Below the pieces are notes generated by a model. It was not told the origin of the DNA, made no database searches, and saw only the letters and a list, made by a program, of their open reading frames with translations. The position numbers and the translations under genes are program-made. Positions 46,790 to 55,709 of a DNA stretch of 64,000 bases are shown piece after piece. The stretch's first letter is position 1. Each line of letters opens with the position of its first letter. Source of the stretch: Bradyrhizobium sp. 186 (GTDB taxonomy: Bacteria > Pseudomonadota > Alphaproteobacteria > Rhizobiales > Xanthobacteraceae); the NCBI RefSeq assembly GCF_023101685.1, contig NZ_CP082164.1, forward strand, positions 8,308,001-8,372,000, written 5' to 3'.

Positions 46790-47250
46790 GCGGGTGAGAA
46801 TTCTCAGCGCGGTGGTTGAGAGCTTTGTGGTGGCGATGGTCGGTCGGTGTGAAAGCCCATCTTCGCCCTTGCAGCGCCGTACGAACGGGGTTTGTACGTG
46901 ATCATGACGCGCGGCGGCGTGCCGCCGAATTTCAAGGGCTTCTTGACAAGCCGCTGCGCAGCGCGCGTGTCTCTTCGGCGCTGGATTAAGACCTCGAGAA
47001 CGAGGCCATTCTGGTCGACAGCGCGCCAGAGCCAATGTTGTTCGGCCGCGTCGAGATAGCGATTTCGTTCAGATGCCATTTGTCGCCGCGCGCGGAGCGC
47101 GCTGGCGGATCCAAAAGGAGAACGCCTTGCCGAATTTGGTTCCCCACTGGCGCACGGTTTAATAGGTCACGACAATGCCGCGCGCCGCCAGCATTTCCTC
47201 GACCATGCGCAAGCTTAAGGAAACGGGAAATACATCCAAACGGCATAGCA
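46790..47250 (-). pseudogene. IS6-family transposase remnant
   Basis: Minus-strand pieces of an IS6/IS26-type transposase in different frames: SARGDKWHLNEIAIS near 47070-47115, then EQHWLWRAVDQNGLVLEVLIQRRRDTRAAQRLVKKPLK near 46930-47045, and PRVMITYKPRSYGAA. Several frameshifts are present and the N-terminal HTH is damaged. Confidence 0.8.
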
Positions 47251-47962
47251 GATCACTTCCGGTGGGAAACCATGACGGCGAGAAGAACCCCGGGCGGTTG
47301 GCATGCCGCTCGTCTGCCCGCTCGGCCGCTCCAATTCGTTAACTTGACCGTGCCTTCCGCACCCTCAACCCTCGGCTGCTCCGTCCTGTCAACGCCATGC
47401 AGCTGAAACACTACACTCTTCACGTATCCAAACCGATGCGAACAATTGTTTTCGCGGGCGTCTTCTTTCTTTGAGGTCAGCGACGCCTCCTCATCTTGCC
47501 CCCGGAGTAGCGGAAAGGGCCGTCCACCCCAGCACGAGAGCCCGGTGCGGCTGGCCCGCACGCGTTTGGCCCTTTACACCGCATTCTGGTGCTCCAGGCC
47601 GGGAAGCCCAATCATTGTGGGGCGCTAAGCACGGCGCCGCAGACACTTACCGAAGCGATCGGCGACGGGATCTCGAACACAAATGCGCAAAACTGCTTCA
47701 TTCACGATCTGAAGCATAGCCGGGTCCTAGGCTATTCGGACCCGGCCATCGCAAGCTCGGCGACAAAGCGCAGCAATGCTGTTTTTCAAGCGAAAGGAAG
47801 TCGGGGTCTCGACGCTCCCGATCGAATTTCAGTCGGACCCCGTTGTCGATCTGTTCGAGGAGCCCGCGCCGGCTTCGAGTTCATCGAGGATTTCCTCTCG
47901 GTGATAACGGTCTGCTTGATGGTGTCACCACAGCGACGCTCTGGCGCGAGACACTCAGGTAA
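47251..47962. other. Non-coding or degenerate stretch
   Basis: About 710 bp beyond the IS6 remnant. Open frames are short and overlap one another, and none has good start signals or recognisable homology. A short GAAAGGAAG-containing region near 47790 could be a decayed effector or regulatory tail, but I see nothing firm. Confidence 0.35.
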
Positions 47963-50353
47963 CTACATCCTGAGGCGCGCGAACTGCATCGACGCGTGCT
48001 CCGCCTCGGGAAGGGAGTAGCATGGGACGATGCTCAACAACGACTTACAGAACGCAGGCGTGAGCTTGCCGCGGTGGATCACGACGTTCTCGTGCCCCGT
48101 GGCGGCTCGAGCGCTCTGCCATTGCCGATTGTAGCCGCGCTGTTCATTGGACTTCACGTGGCAAGCGGCGAAGTCGGCGCCGCCCAGCGTGGCCAACTGC
48201 CAGGCATGTACCGGCAGCTTGGTATGGATGTGCACCCACATCGGATTTGGCATCCTACCACTGCGCAGCGCCTTGGGCTGCAGCTTGATCTCGAACAGCG
48301 TCGCTGGCTCGCTCTTCAAGGCGCGGGGTGGATACACAGACGCAAGTTCTTCGGCCGCCCGCAACTGTTCAAGGTACTTCTGCGACGGAAACGCATAGGT
48401 CTTCATGCAATCGATCGTGATCGCCGCCTTTCGCGCGTTCAATGAGTTTTCCTGTCCACGAACCTCGGACAACATCGCCTTAAGCCGGACTACTTTTTTG
48501 TGCACTTCGGTCATTTGCGCAGGCGTGAGGAGGCCATGGCGGAGGGGCTCCTCCAGCGCGGCTACACAGGCCTCAATCTCGACGGCCTGCGTCTGCAGGC
48601 GCTTAAGGACGAGATCCACGACGTGGTCGGCGTCCTCGGGCTTCATCTGGCGCGCTTGCGAGACGGCGCTTTGCTGAGCCGGCAGATCGAACTGCAGCAG
48701 CTCGTCCAATCGCTTGAGTAATCCCGTCAGTGCGTTCCTGGAGGGCGGAGCCTGCCACATCGCCAGGTGCTCGGTCGCCGATGATGACGCCCTCGCGCGT
48801 GCCTCCTCTGCACTCGCGAGTTTCTTCGTACCCAGATCCGAGAGTACGATAACCGTGGCAGCGTCGGGCCTGGCGAGCTGCGGCTCGCGCAGCCCGGGAG
48901 TTGAACTCCCCTCGCCTGCGGCCGGTGCGCGCTTGCCTTTCCCCTTCCTGCGCGCCGCGTGGCTCTCAGCCGCTAAGTCGGTCTTTTCCGATATCGCAGT
49001 CTGGGCAGGCGGCTCCACTTGCCTCTTTGGCTGCGCTGCCAAAAGTCGCGTGACTTGGTGCGCGGTGACCCATGCACCTTCCACGATCTGGTCCAACTGT
49101 TCCAATGGAAGGTCGGCATCAGTTCCGGTATCCCTTAGCCTGGCAACGATGCCTTGCACCCCTGGGGCAAATTCCGAAAGCCGTTCCATGACTCCTTCCA
49201 GAACGGTGCAGTGCTCTGCGTCGAGTGCCGCTCCGTTGTTGTGCAGAACGGCTCCGGCCGTCGAGAGGAATGCCGGAAAAACATCCTCGACAAAGGTCCC
49301 GAGCAGACGCACCCGCCCGTTCTCACCCATGAGGGCGTCCCTCACGGGTGGTTCAAACGTGCTCGCCTGAGACTCAATCAGAAGCTGCGCGAGCGCAATC
49401 CGCGAGTGCAGATACATGCACCCCGCATAAAGTACCGAGCCGGTATTCAGGCGTAGTGCTGCCTCTTCAGGCTTCCGCATCTCGGGCGTCGTGCTTGGCA
49501 AGTTGGCGGTGGCCTCGCAGACGGACACCATCCGTTCCGAGCGCAACACCTTCTTTCCCCACCACTCCATGCAAGCCACATGCTCCTTCGCCACACTGGA
49601 AGCCACTCGGCTCAGTTGGTCGGGGGTAGCGTTGGATTGGAGCGTCCGCTTGAGCAGGGCTGCCGTACGCTTTCTGCGCTCTTCCAAGGGGACGATAGTC
49701 GATGAGGCCAGTGCGTTGCATTGGTGGGCCGCATCGAGCACGGCATAGCGGTATTGACGGGCCTCAGCGTCGGACAGAGTGCTCCGCGCCACGGCCGGGC
49801 GCAGGCTCGCGTAGTAGTCCAGAACTGCTGAGCCTGCTTTGACGAACCGATCGGTCAGCTCTTGCGCCTCCTCCGAGTTCTGGGCTTGCATGGCCGCATT
49901 ACGGCAAGCGTCAAATTCCTCAACCAGGCGGTCCATGCGTCGCTTTGTTGCGTTGATTTCTTCCTCTGACGAGGAAATGGGGACTGCCACACCCGAAGTT
50001 GGCGGCTGGCTGGCGACCGGCGCCGTGTCTCCACCCTCCGACACTGAGGGAAAGCCGCGCCGCCGCGCAGTGACTGCACGTGGCGCAGCGGCTGCACGTG
50101 GCGCGGCGCCTAGGATTCGATCTGGGCCAACGGAGGGACCGGAAGACCTGTCGCCAAGGGCATCGTCGGCACCGCGCGCCATGCTAGCGGAGGGCGTCCC
50201 TCTATCTTGGGGCCCAGAGCGCATCCGCTCCACGACGGAATCGAACGATTGACTGCCTTCCCCAGCGGCTAGACTTGAGTGCGAGCGTGAACTGCTCGAT
50301 CCGGCTCCAGCATCCCCAATGCGTGATCTGCCAGATCGGCCAATGCCCGTCAT
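47963..50353 (-). CDS. Candidate T3SS effector, XopP/RipH (HLK)-like
   Basis: 796 residues, no signal peptide or membrane helices. The N terminus (1-60) is Ser/Gly/Arg-rich and disordered, like type III secretion signals. The body is helical. A basic patch (RRKGKGKR, 468-475) could be a nuclear signal. The last 100 residues contain the most distinctive block (PMWVHIHTKLPVHAWQLATL, FAACHVKSNEQRGYNRQWQ, ENVVIHRGKLTPAFCKSLL). By recollection this matches the C-terminal region of the XopP/RipH family of Xanthomonas and Ralstonia, which act inside plant cells. A tts-box-like sequence lies 49 bp upstream of the ATG. The family assignment is moderate, the effector role likely. Confidence 0.6.
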   Translation of the reverse strand: MTGIGRSGRSRIGDAGAGSSSSRSHSSLAAGEGSQSFDSVVERMRSGPQDRGTPSASMARGADDALGDRSSGPSVGPDRILGAAPRAAAAPRAVTARRRGFPSVSEGGDTAPVASQPPTSGVAVPISSSEEEINATKRRMDRLVEEFDACRNAAMQAQNSEEAQELTDRFVKAGSAVLDYYASLRPAVARSTLSDAEARQYRYAVLDAAHQCNALASSTIVPLEERRKRTAALLKRTLQSNATPDQLSRVASSVAKEHVACMEWWGKKVLRSERMVSVCEATANLPSTTPEMRKPEEAALRLNTGSVLYAGCMYLHSRIALAQLLIESQASTFEPPVRDALMGENGRVRLLGTFVEDVFPAFLSTAGAVLHNNGAALDAEHCTVLEGVMERLSEFAPGVQGIVARLRDTGTDADLPLEQLDQIVEGAWVTAHQVTRLLAAQPKRQVEPPAQTAISEKTDLAAESHAARRKGKGKRAPAAGEGSSTPGLREPQLARPDAATVIVLSDLGTKKLASAEEARARASSSATEHLAMWQAPPSRNALTGLLKRLDELLQFDLPAQQSAVSQARQMKPEDADHVVDLVLKRLQTQAVEIEACVAALEEPLRHGLLTPAQMTEVHKKVVRLKAMLSEVRGQENSLNARKAAITIDCMKTYAFPSQKYLEQLRAAEELASVYPPRALKSEPATLFEIKLQPKALRSGRMPNPMWVHIHTKLPVHAWQLATLGGADFAACHVKSNEQRGYNRQWQSARAATGHENVVIHRGKLTPAFCKSLLSIVPCYSLPEAEHASMQFARLRM

Positions 50354-50401
50354 ATTCCATCTCCAATCAAGTCGAGAATGCGCAGCCTGTCTGGATAGAC
50401 A

Positions 50402-50425
50402 GGCTGGCTGACGAGTAGCTGACGA
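50402..50425 (-). promoter_or_regulatory. Putative tts box upstream of XopP-like gene
   Basis: Read on the minus strand, the 24 bases at 50425-50402 begin TCGTCAGCTACTCG and end AGCC. They match the tts-box core GTCAGCTT-TCG--AGC at most positions. Orientation and distance to the start (49 bp) fit a TtsI-dependent promoter. Confidence 0.6.
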
Positions 50426-50599
50426 AGGGCGTTTTTCCGGGTTGCACAGGAAACCCGGATCGCCGTGGATCGTGGTCGAGTAGCTCGGCCATTTGGCTTT
50501 GCCCTCACAGATCCGGGCAGACGGCTTTGGCGAGTAGGCCGGCGGAATCTCACCGCCGGCCTCTCATGGATCCCAGCGTGAGACTCTCGCCTCACTGGG

Positions 50600-51100
50600 C
50601 TCCCATCAGGCGAACGAGCCGCGTATGCCGATCTTCCAGTGTGCGAACAACCCGGGACGTTCGCGAGATAGTCGTTCGAGAACGCGGCCGGTCTTGGCCT
50701 TGCGACCCATAAAGCGTTTGAACTTCCGCATCATCCAAGCCTCGATTGTCTGATTGACGTATCGAAGGTTTGCCCCAGAGGCGCCCGCGTGAATCGAACG
50801 TAATACGCAATCCACTCCCGCAGGAGTGGATTGAGCTGCCGAGCGATATCAGCCATTGACACATGGTCCGTCTTCGGAGGTTCAAATCCCGGATTGTCGC
50901 CCGCATAAACTTCAGCGCCGAAGCGCTGACCCCAGGCAGAAAACTGCAAACACCGAGGCGTTTTGTGAGTTCTTTGCCCGTCGCGGCCGGAAGCAGTAGC
51001 CGAGGAAGTCAAACTTGACGTTCGAAACCGGGCATCTGTCACGCGCGAGGAGCACGATCCGGCGCGAGCGCTTCCTTCAAGTTCACTTCTGAACCGGCCC
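50600..51100 (-). pseudogene. Group II intron reverse transcriptase/maturase remnant
   Basis: The C-terminal part of a group II intron-encoded protein in broken frames: KFDFLGYCFRPRRAKNS near 50975-51020, MADIARQLNPLLREWIAYYVRF near 50800-50860, then RYVNQTIEAWMMRKFKRFMGRKAKTGRVLERL and FAHWKIGIRGSFA ending near 50605. At least two frameshifts separate the pieces, and the reverse transcriptase core is absent. The intron's 3' RNA domains may partly survive between this remnant and the effector gene. Confidence 0.75.
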
Positions 51101-51133
51101 GTGCAATAGCCAGTCGGTCCCAGCCCGCTCTCA

Positions 51134-51988
51134 TCATTCCGAATCGTCTTGTCCCAGAGCCAATCTTCGAACAGCGCGCTCCAGGTAATACGAGGGATCA
51201 TCGTCAGACGAATCCGTCTCGCAGCTCTCTTGACTATCGCTATCCTCGACTTTGGAAAGATACTTTGTAGGCCTGTCTACTCGCTGCCACCGGTCGTTCT
51301 CGTTCTTCGTCCACACTTCGGGATGCTGTTGAGGATCAAGCACCCAGTTATTGCGACCCACGTGAACAAAACCCATTTCCGCTAGACGGGGTTCCATACC
51401 TCCTACGCCAGGACGTGATAAGACCAACGGATGATCGCCGTCCATTCGCAGTTGATGCTCCAGCAGGATATCGCCCGCGTTCTCGACGAGCGGATGAGTA
51501 ACGCGTAGATCTACCACGGACGTGATATCGTTACGCCCGAACTGTTGGCGAAAATGGTCTCCTTTGATCCGGACCGAGCCTCCGGCTCTTAGAAGCCCTA
51601 CAGTTTCGTCACCCAACTGATAGCTGAAAAATCGCGCGGGCTTATCCGGATCATCGTAAGTACTGGAATAGCCTCCAGCGACAGTTGCAGCCCGCTCGGC
51701 TTTCTCCGAAACAAAATCGGAGTACTCTTGCGGGTTACTGGCGATGTGCATGATGTCACTGGACAAGAATTTCTTCACTTTGCGCATGAAAGATTCTCGG
51801 TCGACGATCTTGATAATGGGCGGATTGGAACGCAGGGAGTATGGCGTCGCGCCCGCCGACGACGACCCACCTCGCTCCATGCCGGCAACCGCTTCCGCAA
51901 AACGGGGGCTATCTCCCGCCTCTCCCGATTCATCAGCCTGGTTAGCGCTTGTGAACTGGCTGGATGAGCCACCGATTCTGCCATACAT
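51134..51988 (-). CDS. nopP: Candidate T3SS effector NopP
   Basis: 284 residues from ATG 51988. The protein begins MYGRIGGSSSQF with a Ser-rich, disordered first 50 residues and no signal peptide, as expected for a type III substrate. The central domain (RFFSYQLGDETVGLLRAGGSVRIKGDHF, HPLVENAGDILLEHQL, EMGFVHVGRNNWVLDP) fits NopP, from memory. The acidic Ser/Asp tail (VEDSDSQESCETDSSDDD) is notable as a phosphorylation-prone region; NopP is a known plant-kinase substrate. NopP variants decide compatibility with Rj2 soybean. A tts-box-like sequence lies 74 bp upstream. A longer frame upstream is open but unlikely. Confidence 0.65.
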   Translation of the reverse strand: MYGRIGGSSSQFTSANQADESGEAGDSPRFAEAVAGMERGGSSSAGATPYSLRSNPPIIKIVDRESFMRKVKKFLSSDIMHIASNPQEYSDFVSEKAERAATVAGGYSSTYDDPDKPARFFSYQLGDETVGLLRAGGSVRIKGDHFRQQFGRNDITSVVDLRVTHPLVENAGDILLEHQLRMDGDHPLVLSRPGVGGMEPRLAEMGFVHVGRNNWVLDPQQHPEVWTKNENDRWQRVDRPTKYLSKVEDSDSQESCETDSSDDDPSYYLERAVRRLALGQDDSE

Positions 51989-52061
51989 CAGATCGCTCCC
52001 GCATCGGCAAAATGCACGCGATTGAGCTCGTGCCGCGCAAGCTTTGCCGAGGAGGATATAC

Positions 52062-52084
52062 AACCTAGCTGACCACAACCTGAC
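52062..52084 (-). promoter_or_regulatory. Putative tts box upstream of nopP
   Basis: On the minus strand the sequence from 52084 down to 52062 starts GTCAGGTTGTGG and continues TCAGCTAGG. This keeps the GTCAG, TTNT, G and AGCTA positions of the tts consensus with several mismatches. Its orientation and 74-bp distance to the nopP start are appropriate. Confidence 0.5.
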
Positions 52085-52175
52085 CAAAGCATCTGTCCGC
52101 ACTCCGATGCGACTGCCAAGCACTCTGCGGAAGACTCATTGGCCGTCAAGCTCTCTAGGATCGGGGCGCTTCGGC

Positions 52176-52475
52176 TCAGACGGAACAACTTGCAGACGCG
52201 CGGTCATGCACCATGCGAATTCCGAAGCAAGTCGCCCACCGATTCCGAGATGATGCACCGTTCTGATCAGACGTAGAATGTCGATCACAACAACATTTTT
52301 TTCCCACGTCCGGATGGAGCAGAACCGACATTGCTGGGCGAGTGACCATCACCTGGTTTGCTAGTCCAGAAGAGTCGGCGCCAATGTGAGCCTTGCAGGA
52401 AGACGCCGCCATGCAAATCACCAAAATCATCGCTCGCCCCACCAGAGCTGCCACCGACAGACTGCGTTCGGTCAT
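52176..52475 (-). CDS. Doubtful small lipoprotein
   Basis: A 99-codon frame whose first part looks like a lipoprotein signal (ALVGRAMILVICMAASSC). The rest is Cys/His/Arg-mixed without domain features. It could be a real short lipoprotein or chance; no neighbour supports it. Confidence 0.25.
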   Translation of the reverse strand: MTERSLSVAALVGRAMILVICMAASSCKAHIGADSSGLANQVMVTRPAMSVLLHPDVGKKCCCDRHSTSDQNGASSRNRWATCFGIRMVHDRASASCSV

Positions 52476-52659
52476 CAGAGCATCAGGTGCGACTAGGAGA
52501 CTGAGACACAGACCTCAGACGTGTTGTTACTATCCAGGCTGTGAATGCAATCCATCCAAAGAATTGATTTCACACTTCATGTGCTGCCAGGTAGGGAAAG
52601 CGCCGTGCATCACGCAACATGGTAGGTTTGCTGTCGGCAAAGCTGCGAGGAGTACGTGA

Positions 52660-53100
52660 TCATGGACGCCGCGATCGGGTTGTAGGTACGGTTTTGCCCG
52701 GTGCGGTCAACTTCATGTCACCCCCCGTCTTTGGATTTGTGCGGCCGTTGAGCAGTTCATTCCACAGCGTCTCGGTGGCTTTATAAAAGTTCAAAGAAGG
52801 AAGGCGCGGCAGCACGGCCTCGGTTATGCCGTTTTCCAGCTGAGCGTAGCCGCGCTTGGCCATCACAGTCGCTCCGGTGATCGGAGCACGATGGAGGCTC
52901 ACCTTCCAGGCCGAATGAGGAAGTTCGTTGCTCCAGCACGGAACGTCTGCCGGCGTGTGAGGCTTTGCAAATTGAGGGCGTCGCGATGCAAATCGCTTAT
53001 CATCGCTGCTCCCCATCAAACCTGCGGCCGTGCGGCTGCGCTCGCCATCGGAAGCATCGATCGGGATGAGGAGATTTAGATCCAGACCATGGAACGGCAT
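52660..53100 (-). CDS. Hypothetical protein beside the nod box
   Basis: About 146 residues from ATG 53100 (MPFHGLDLNLLIPID), soluble, moderately hydrophilic, with GYAQLENGITEAVLPRLPSLNFYKATETLWNELLNG in the second half. It points away from ttsI. The nod box at 53108-53155 sits just ahead of its start but is oriented toward ttsI. No family is recognised. Its placement in the T3SS locus makes an effector or accessory protein possible. Confidence 0.4.
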   Translation of the reverse strand: MPFHGLDLNLLIPIDASDGERSRTAAGLMGSSDDKRFASRRPQFAKPHTPADVPCWSNELPHSAWKVSLHRAPITGATVMAKRGYAQLENGITEAVLPRLPSLNFYKATETLWNELLNGRTNPKTGGDMKLTAPGKTVPTTRSRRP

Positions 53101-53107
53101 TGTCACT

Positions 53108-53155
53108 GATCCGCCATGCGAATGCATTCGATCCAAACCATCGATTTCACCAATC
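53108..53155 (+). promoter_or_regulatory. nod box (NodD site) upstream of ttsI
   Basis: The 48 bp from 53108 match the nod-box consensus over most positions. ATCC opens it, ATG lies near 53121, and then ATCCAAACCATCGATTT (53131-53147) and CACCAATC close it, against consensus ATC-N-AAACAATCRATTTTACCAATC. In rhizobia a nod box drives ttsI, so flavonoid-NodD activation of the T3SS is inferred. It is 360 bp before the ttsI start. Confidence 0.78.
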
Positions 53156-53514
53156 AATGTGTTCTCGGCAATCATCTCGACCTCACGATGTCGGCGACAA
53201 CTGCCGGGATTGTTCCGGCGATGAGCGGGGTGCTGCCAGCCTATCGATGCATTTGATTGATTGCCGCCTATGTCCCGGTGGCAAGAGCACATTCGACGTC
53301 ACCAAGATGCATGCGGGCCACGTGAGACAGTGAACAATGTCAGTCGAGCTTACAATGGAATCCCGATCCGGTATGCGATTCGCCAATACCGCTGCTCTTC
53401 GTCTATTCCGGCTTCCAACGCTTACGCGGAGGCCGGACTGTTCAATTCCGCTCGGGGCGGTCATGCTTGAACGAGACGTGGTGGGTGTCTTGGCGTGACG
53501 TGATAGGAGGTGGA
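53156..53514. other. Leader between nod box and ttsI
   Basis: About 360 bp with no supported gene. Presumably an untranslated leader transcribed from the nod-box promoter. A GTCAGTCGAGCTTAC string near 53340 looks like a shortened tts box but lacks the correct spacing. Confidence 0.4.
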
Positions 53515-54204
53515 ATGCGAACGCTACTCGTTGATCATGAGACGGACCCAGCGCGCGTTGTACAAGAGGCGCTCTCCCATTGCGGTTTTGCCGTTGATGT
53601 AGCGTGCACCCTGGACGAGGCGGCCGCCGCTTTTTGTTGCGCCAGCTATGACATTCTCTTGCTCGAGTTGGTTCTACCGGATGGAGACGGCTTGGATTGG
53701 CTGAAGCAGTTGAGACGTGACGGACATTCGATGCCTGCCGTGATGATGAGTAACTTCAACGAGCTCGGTAGGCGGATAGCGCTATTTAATGGCGGTGCGG
53801 ACGACTTCCTGCCCAAGCCCGTATCTACTGATGAACTCATCGCACGGATGCGCGCTACTCTGCGCCGATCAACGCAAATGACGGCCCCCATCGTTACCTT
53901 TGGCAATCTACGATTCGATCCGATCGGTCGGCAGGCGTCGGTTAATGGTCGACCGCTGAAGATTGCGCGCCGCGAGGTGTGCATTCTCGAACATCTGCTC
54001 AGCCGCGCCGGCCGCACCGTGGCTCGCGCGTCATTGGAGGATAGCCTCTATGCATTTGACGACGAGGTCTCAACCAATGCGCTTGAGGTCGGAATCTATC
54101 GTTTGCGCGGTCATTTGAGTCAGTCCGGTGCGACGCTACGGATCAAAACCGCGCGCGGGATCGGCTACGTCCTCGAATTGAAAGGCGCGGCATCGACCGC
54201 GTAG
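53515..54204 (+). CDS. ttsI: T3SS transcription activator TtsI
   Basis: 229 residues, OmpR/PhoB-like: receiver at 1-115, winged helix at about 125-222 (LKIARREVCILEHLLSRAGRTVARASLEDSLY). The normal phosphoacceptor Asp is Glu51 (DILLLELVLPDGDG), the substitution known for TtsI, which is thought to make it phosphorylation-independent. Lys101 is kept. The ATG at 53515 follows AGGAGGTGGA. It binds tts boxes to activate rhc and nop genes. A nod box lies upstream, and rhcC2 starts within 5 bp of the stop. Confidence 0.95.
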   Translation: MRTLLVDHETDPARVVQEALSHCGFAVDVACTLDEAAAAFCCASYDILLLELVLPDGDGLDWLKQLRRDGHSMPAVMMSNFNELGRRIALFNGGADDFLPKPVSTDELIARMRATLRRSTQMTAPIVTFGNLRFDPIGRQASVNGRPLKIARREVCILEHLLSRAGRTVARASLEDSLYAFDDEVSTNALEVGIYRLRGHLSQSGATLRIKTARGIGYVLELKGAASTA

Positions 54205-54208
54205 TTAA

Positions 54209-55699
54209 TTGAACTTGAAAGAAAAGACCATCTTGAGCATCATTCTTGACAAGCATGCTGGCGTCACTCGAGGATCGATCGCCGCCAACGGCCTTTCGTC
54301 CACCTTTCTTCCTTGTCTTTCGCAGCTTTTGTGCGTGGTCGTCCTGCTATTCCCGGCTGCTGCCGTAGCTCAGATCAAGCGGGATGATGTAGGCGGGCCG
54401 CAGCGTACGGCTCCTGACGGCATTAGCGGAACGCTGACCCTTTCCTCTTCGTTCGGTAAGACGATTCATCTGCCAGCGCCAGCTGCGAGCATCTTTGTCG
54501 CAGATCCTACGGTCGCGGACTATCAGGCACCTTCGAACAAGACCATCTTCGTTTTCGGCAAAAAATCCGGGCGGACCACCTTGTTCGCACTGAACGAGGG
54601 CGGGGAGGCTCTCGCGGAGATGCGTGTTGTCGTCACGCAGCCGATCGAGGATCTGCGCGCCACGCTGAAAGCCCAGGTCGGCGACTATCCCATCCAGGTA
54701 AGCTACACCCCGCGCGGGGCCATCCTTAGCGGTACGGCGCCCAATGCGGAGATCGTCGATATAGCGATGAAAGTGACCGAGCAGTTTCTTGGGTCTGGTG
54801 CGCTCGTCGTCAACAAGATTCAGGTGGCTGGGTCATTGCAGGTGAATCTGAGCGTGCGGGTGGCGGAGGTCTCCCGGAGCGCCATGAAGGAGCTCGGCGT
54901 CAACCTCTCCGCTTCCGGTCAAGCTGGCCCTTTCACTCTCGGCTTGGTCAGTGGCAGTGGTGGTGGATACGGCGCGGCGCAGGGCGGCGGTACGGCGAAG
55001 ATGGGAGTCAACACTGGCCATGTGAACGTCAGCGCTATGCTCGATGCACTGGCTCACGAGCGCCTCGCTTCCGTACTTGCTGAACCGAACCTCACCGCAA
55101 TGTCCGGCGAATCCGCCAGCTTCCTCGCCGGCGGCGAATTTCCCATTCCGGTGTTGCAGGACAATCGGCAGGTCTCTGTCGAGTTCCGTCACTTCGGCGT
55201 CAGCCTGGAGTTTGTGCCGACCGTTCTCAGTAACAATCAGATCAATATCCGCGTGAAGCCTGAAGTCAGCGAACTATCGTCACAAGGTGCTGTCAACATC
55301 AACGGCATCTCCGTGCCGGCTCTCTCCACCCGGCGTGCCAACACGGTCGTCGAGCTCGCCAGCGGCCAGAGCTTTGCAATTGGTGGGCTTATCCGGCGCA
55401 ACTTCAGCACTGAGATCACGACTTTCCCTTGGCTCGGCGACGTTCCGATTCTTGGTGCGCTATTTCGCTCATCGTCATTTCAACAGGAGGAGACGGAACT
55501 CGTGATCATCGTCACGCCTTACGTCGTGCGGCCAAGATCGAACTCGAAGCAGATGAGTGCGCCCACCGACCGCATCGCTCCGCCCTCAGACCTCGCGCGC
55601 AGTCTGACGAACACATTGGCAACGCGCTCGCCTGTTCGCAGTGCTCCCCCGATAAGCGAACCAGGCGCGACAAGGGGCACCGGCCACATCATCGAATGA
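54209..55699 (+). CDS. rhcC2: T3SS outer-membrane secretin part RhcC2 (CpaC-like)
   Basis: 496 residues if the TTG at 54209 is used; a TTG at 54233 behind AAAGAAAAGA is an alternative, and there is no early in-frame ATG. Signal segment LLCVVVLLFPAAAVAQ. N-terminal BON/STN-like pilus secretin domain (KTIHLPAPAASIFVADPTVADYQ), then the secretin C domain (LAEPNLTAMSGESASFLAGGEFPIPV, ELASGQSFAIGGLIRR, PWLGDVPILGALF). It resembles Flp/Tad pilus CpaC more than YscC. In rhizobia the outer ring is split into RhcC1 and RhcC2. Confidence 0.88.
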   Translation: MNLKEKTILSIILDKHAGVTRGSIAANGLSSTFLPCLSQLLCVVVLLFPAAAVAQIKRDDVGGPQRTAPDGISGTLTLSSSFGKTIHLPAPAASIFVADPTVADYQAPSNKTIFVFGKKSGRTTLFALNEGGEALAEMRVVVTQPIEDLRATLKAQVGDYPIQVSYTPRGAILSGTAPNAEIVDIAMKVTEQFLGSGALVVNKIQVAGSLQVNLSVRVAEVSRSAMKELGVNLSASGQAGPFTLGLVSGSGGGYGAAQGGGTAKMGVNTGHVNVSAMLDALAHERLASVLAEPNLTAMSGESASFLAGGEFPIPVLQDNRQVSVEFRHFGVSLEFVPTVLSNNQINIRVKPEVSELSSQGAVNINGISVPALSTRRANTVVELASGQSFAIGGLIRRNFSTEITTFPWLGDVPILGALFRSSSFQQEETELVIIVTPYVVRPRSNSKQMSAPTDRIAPPSDLARSLTNTLATRSPVRSAPPISEPGATRGTGHIIE

Positions 55700-55709
55700 G
55701 GATCGACCA

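Noticed and set aside
47589..48020. 143-codon plus-strand frame before the effector
   Set aside because: Overlaps the effector C terminus antisense and shows no domain or ribosome site.
50350..50595. 81-codon frame upstream of the XopP-like gene
   Set aside because: It covers the tts box and intron debris, is Arg-rich and has no start signal.
53335..53360. GTCAGTCGAGCTTAC as a tts box for ttsI
   Set aside because: Four bases are missing between GTCAG and TCG relative to the consensus, and TtsI autoregulation at this site is not otherwise supported.
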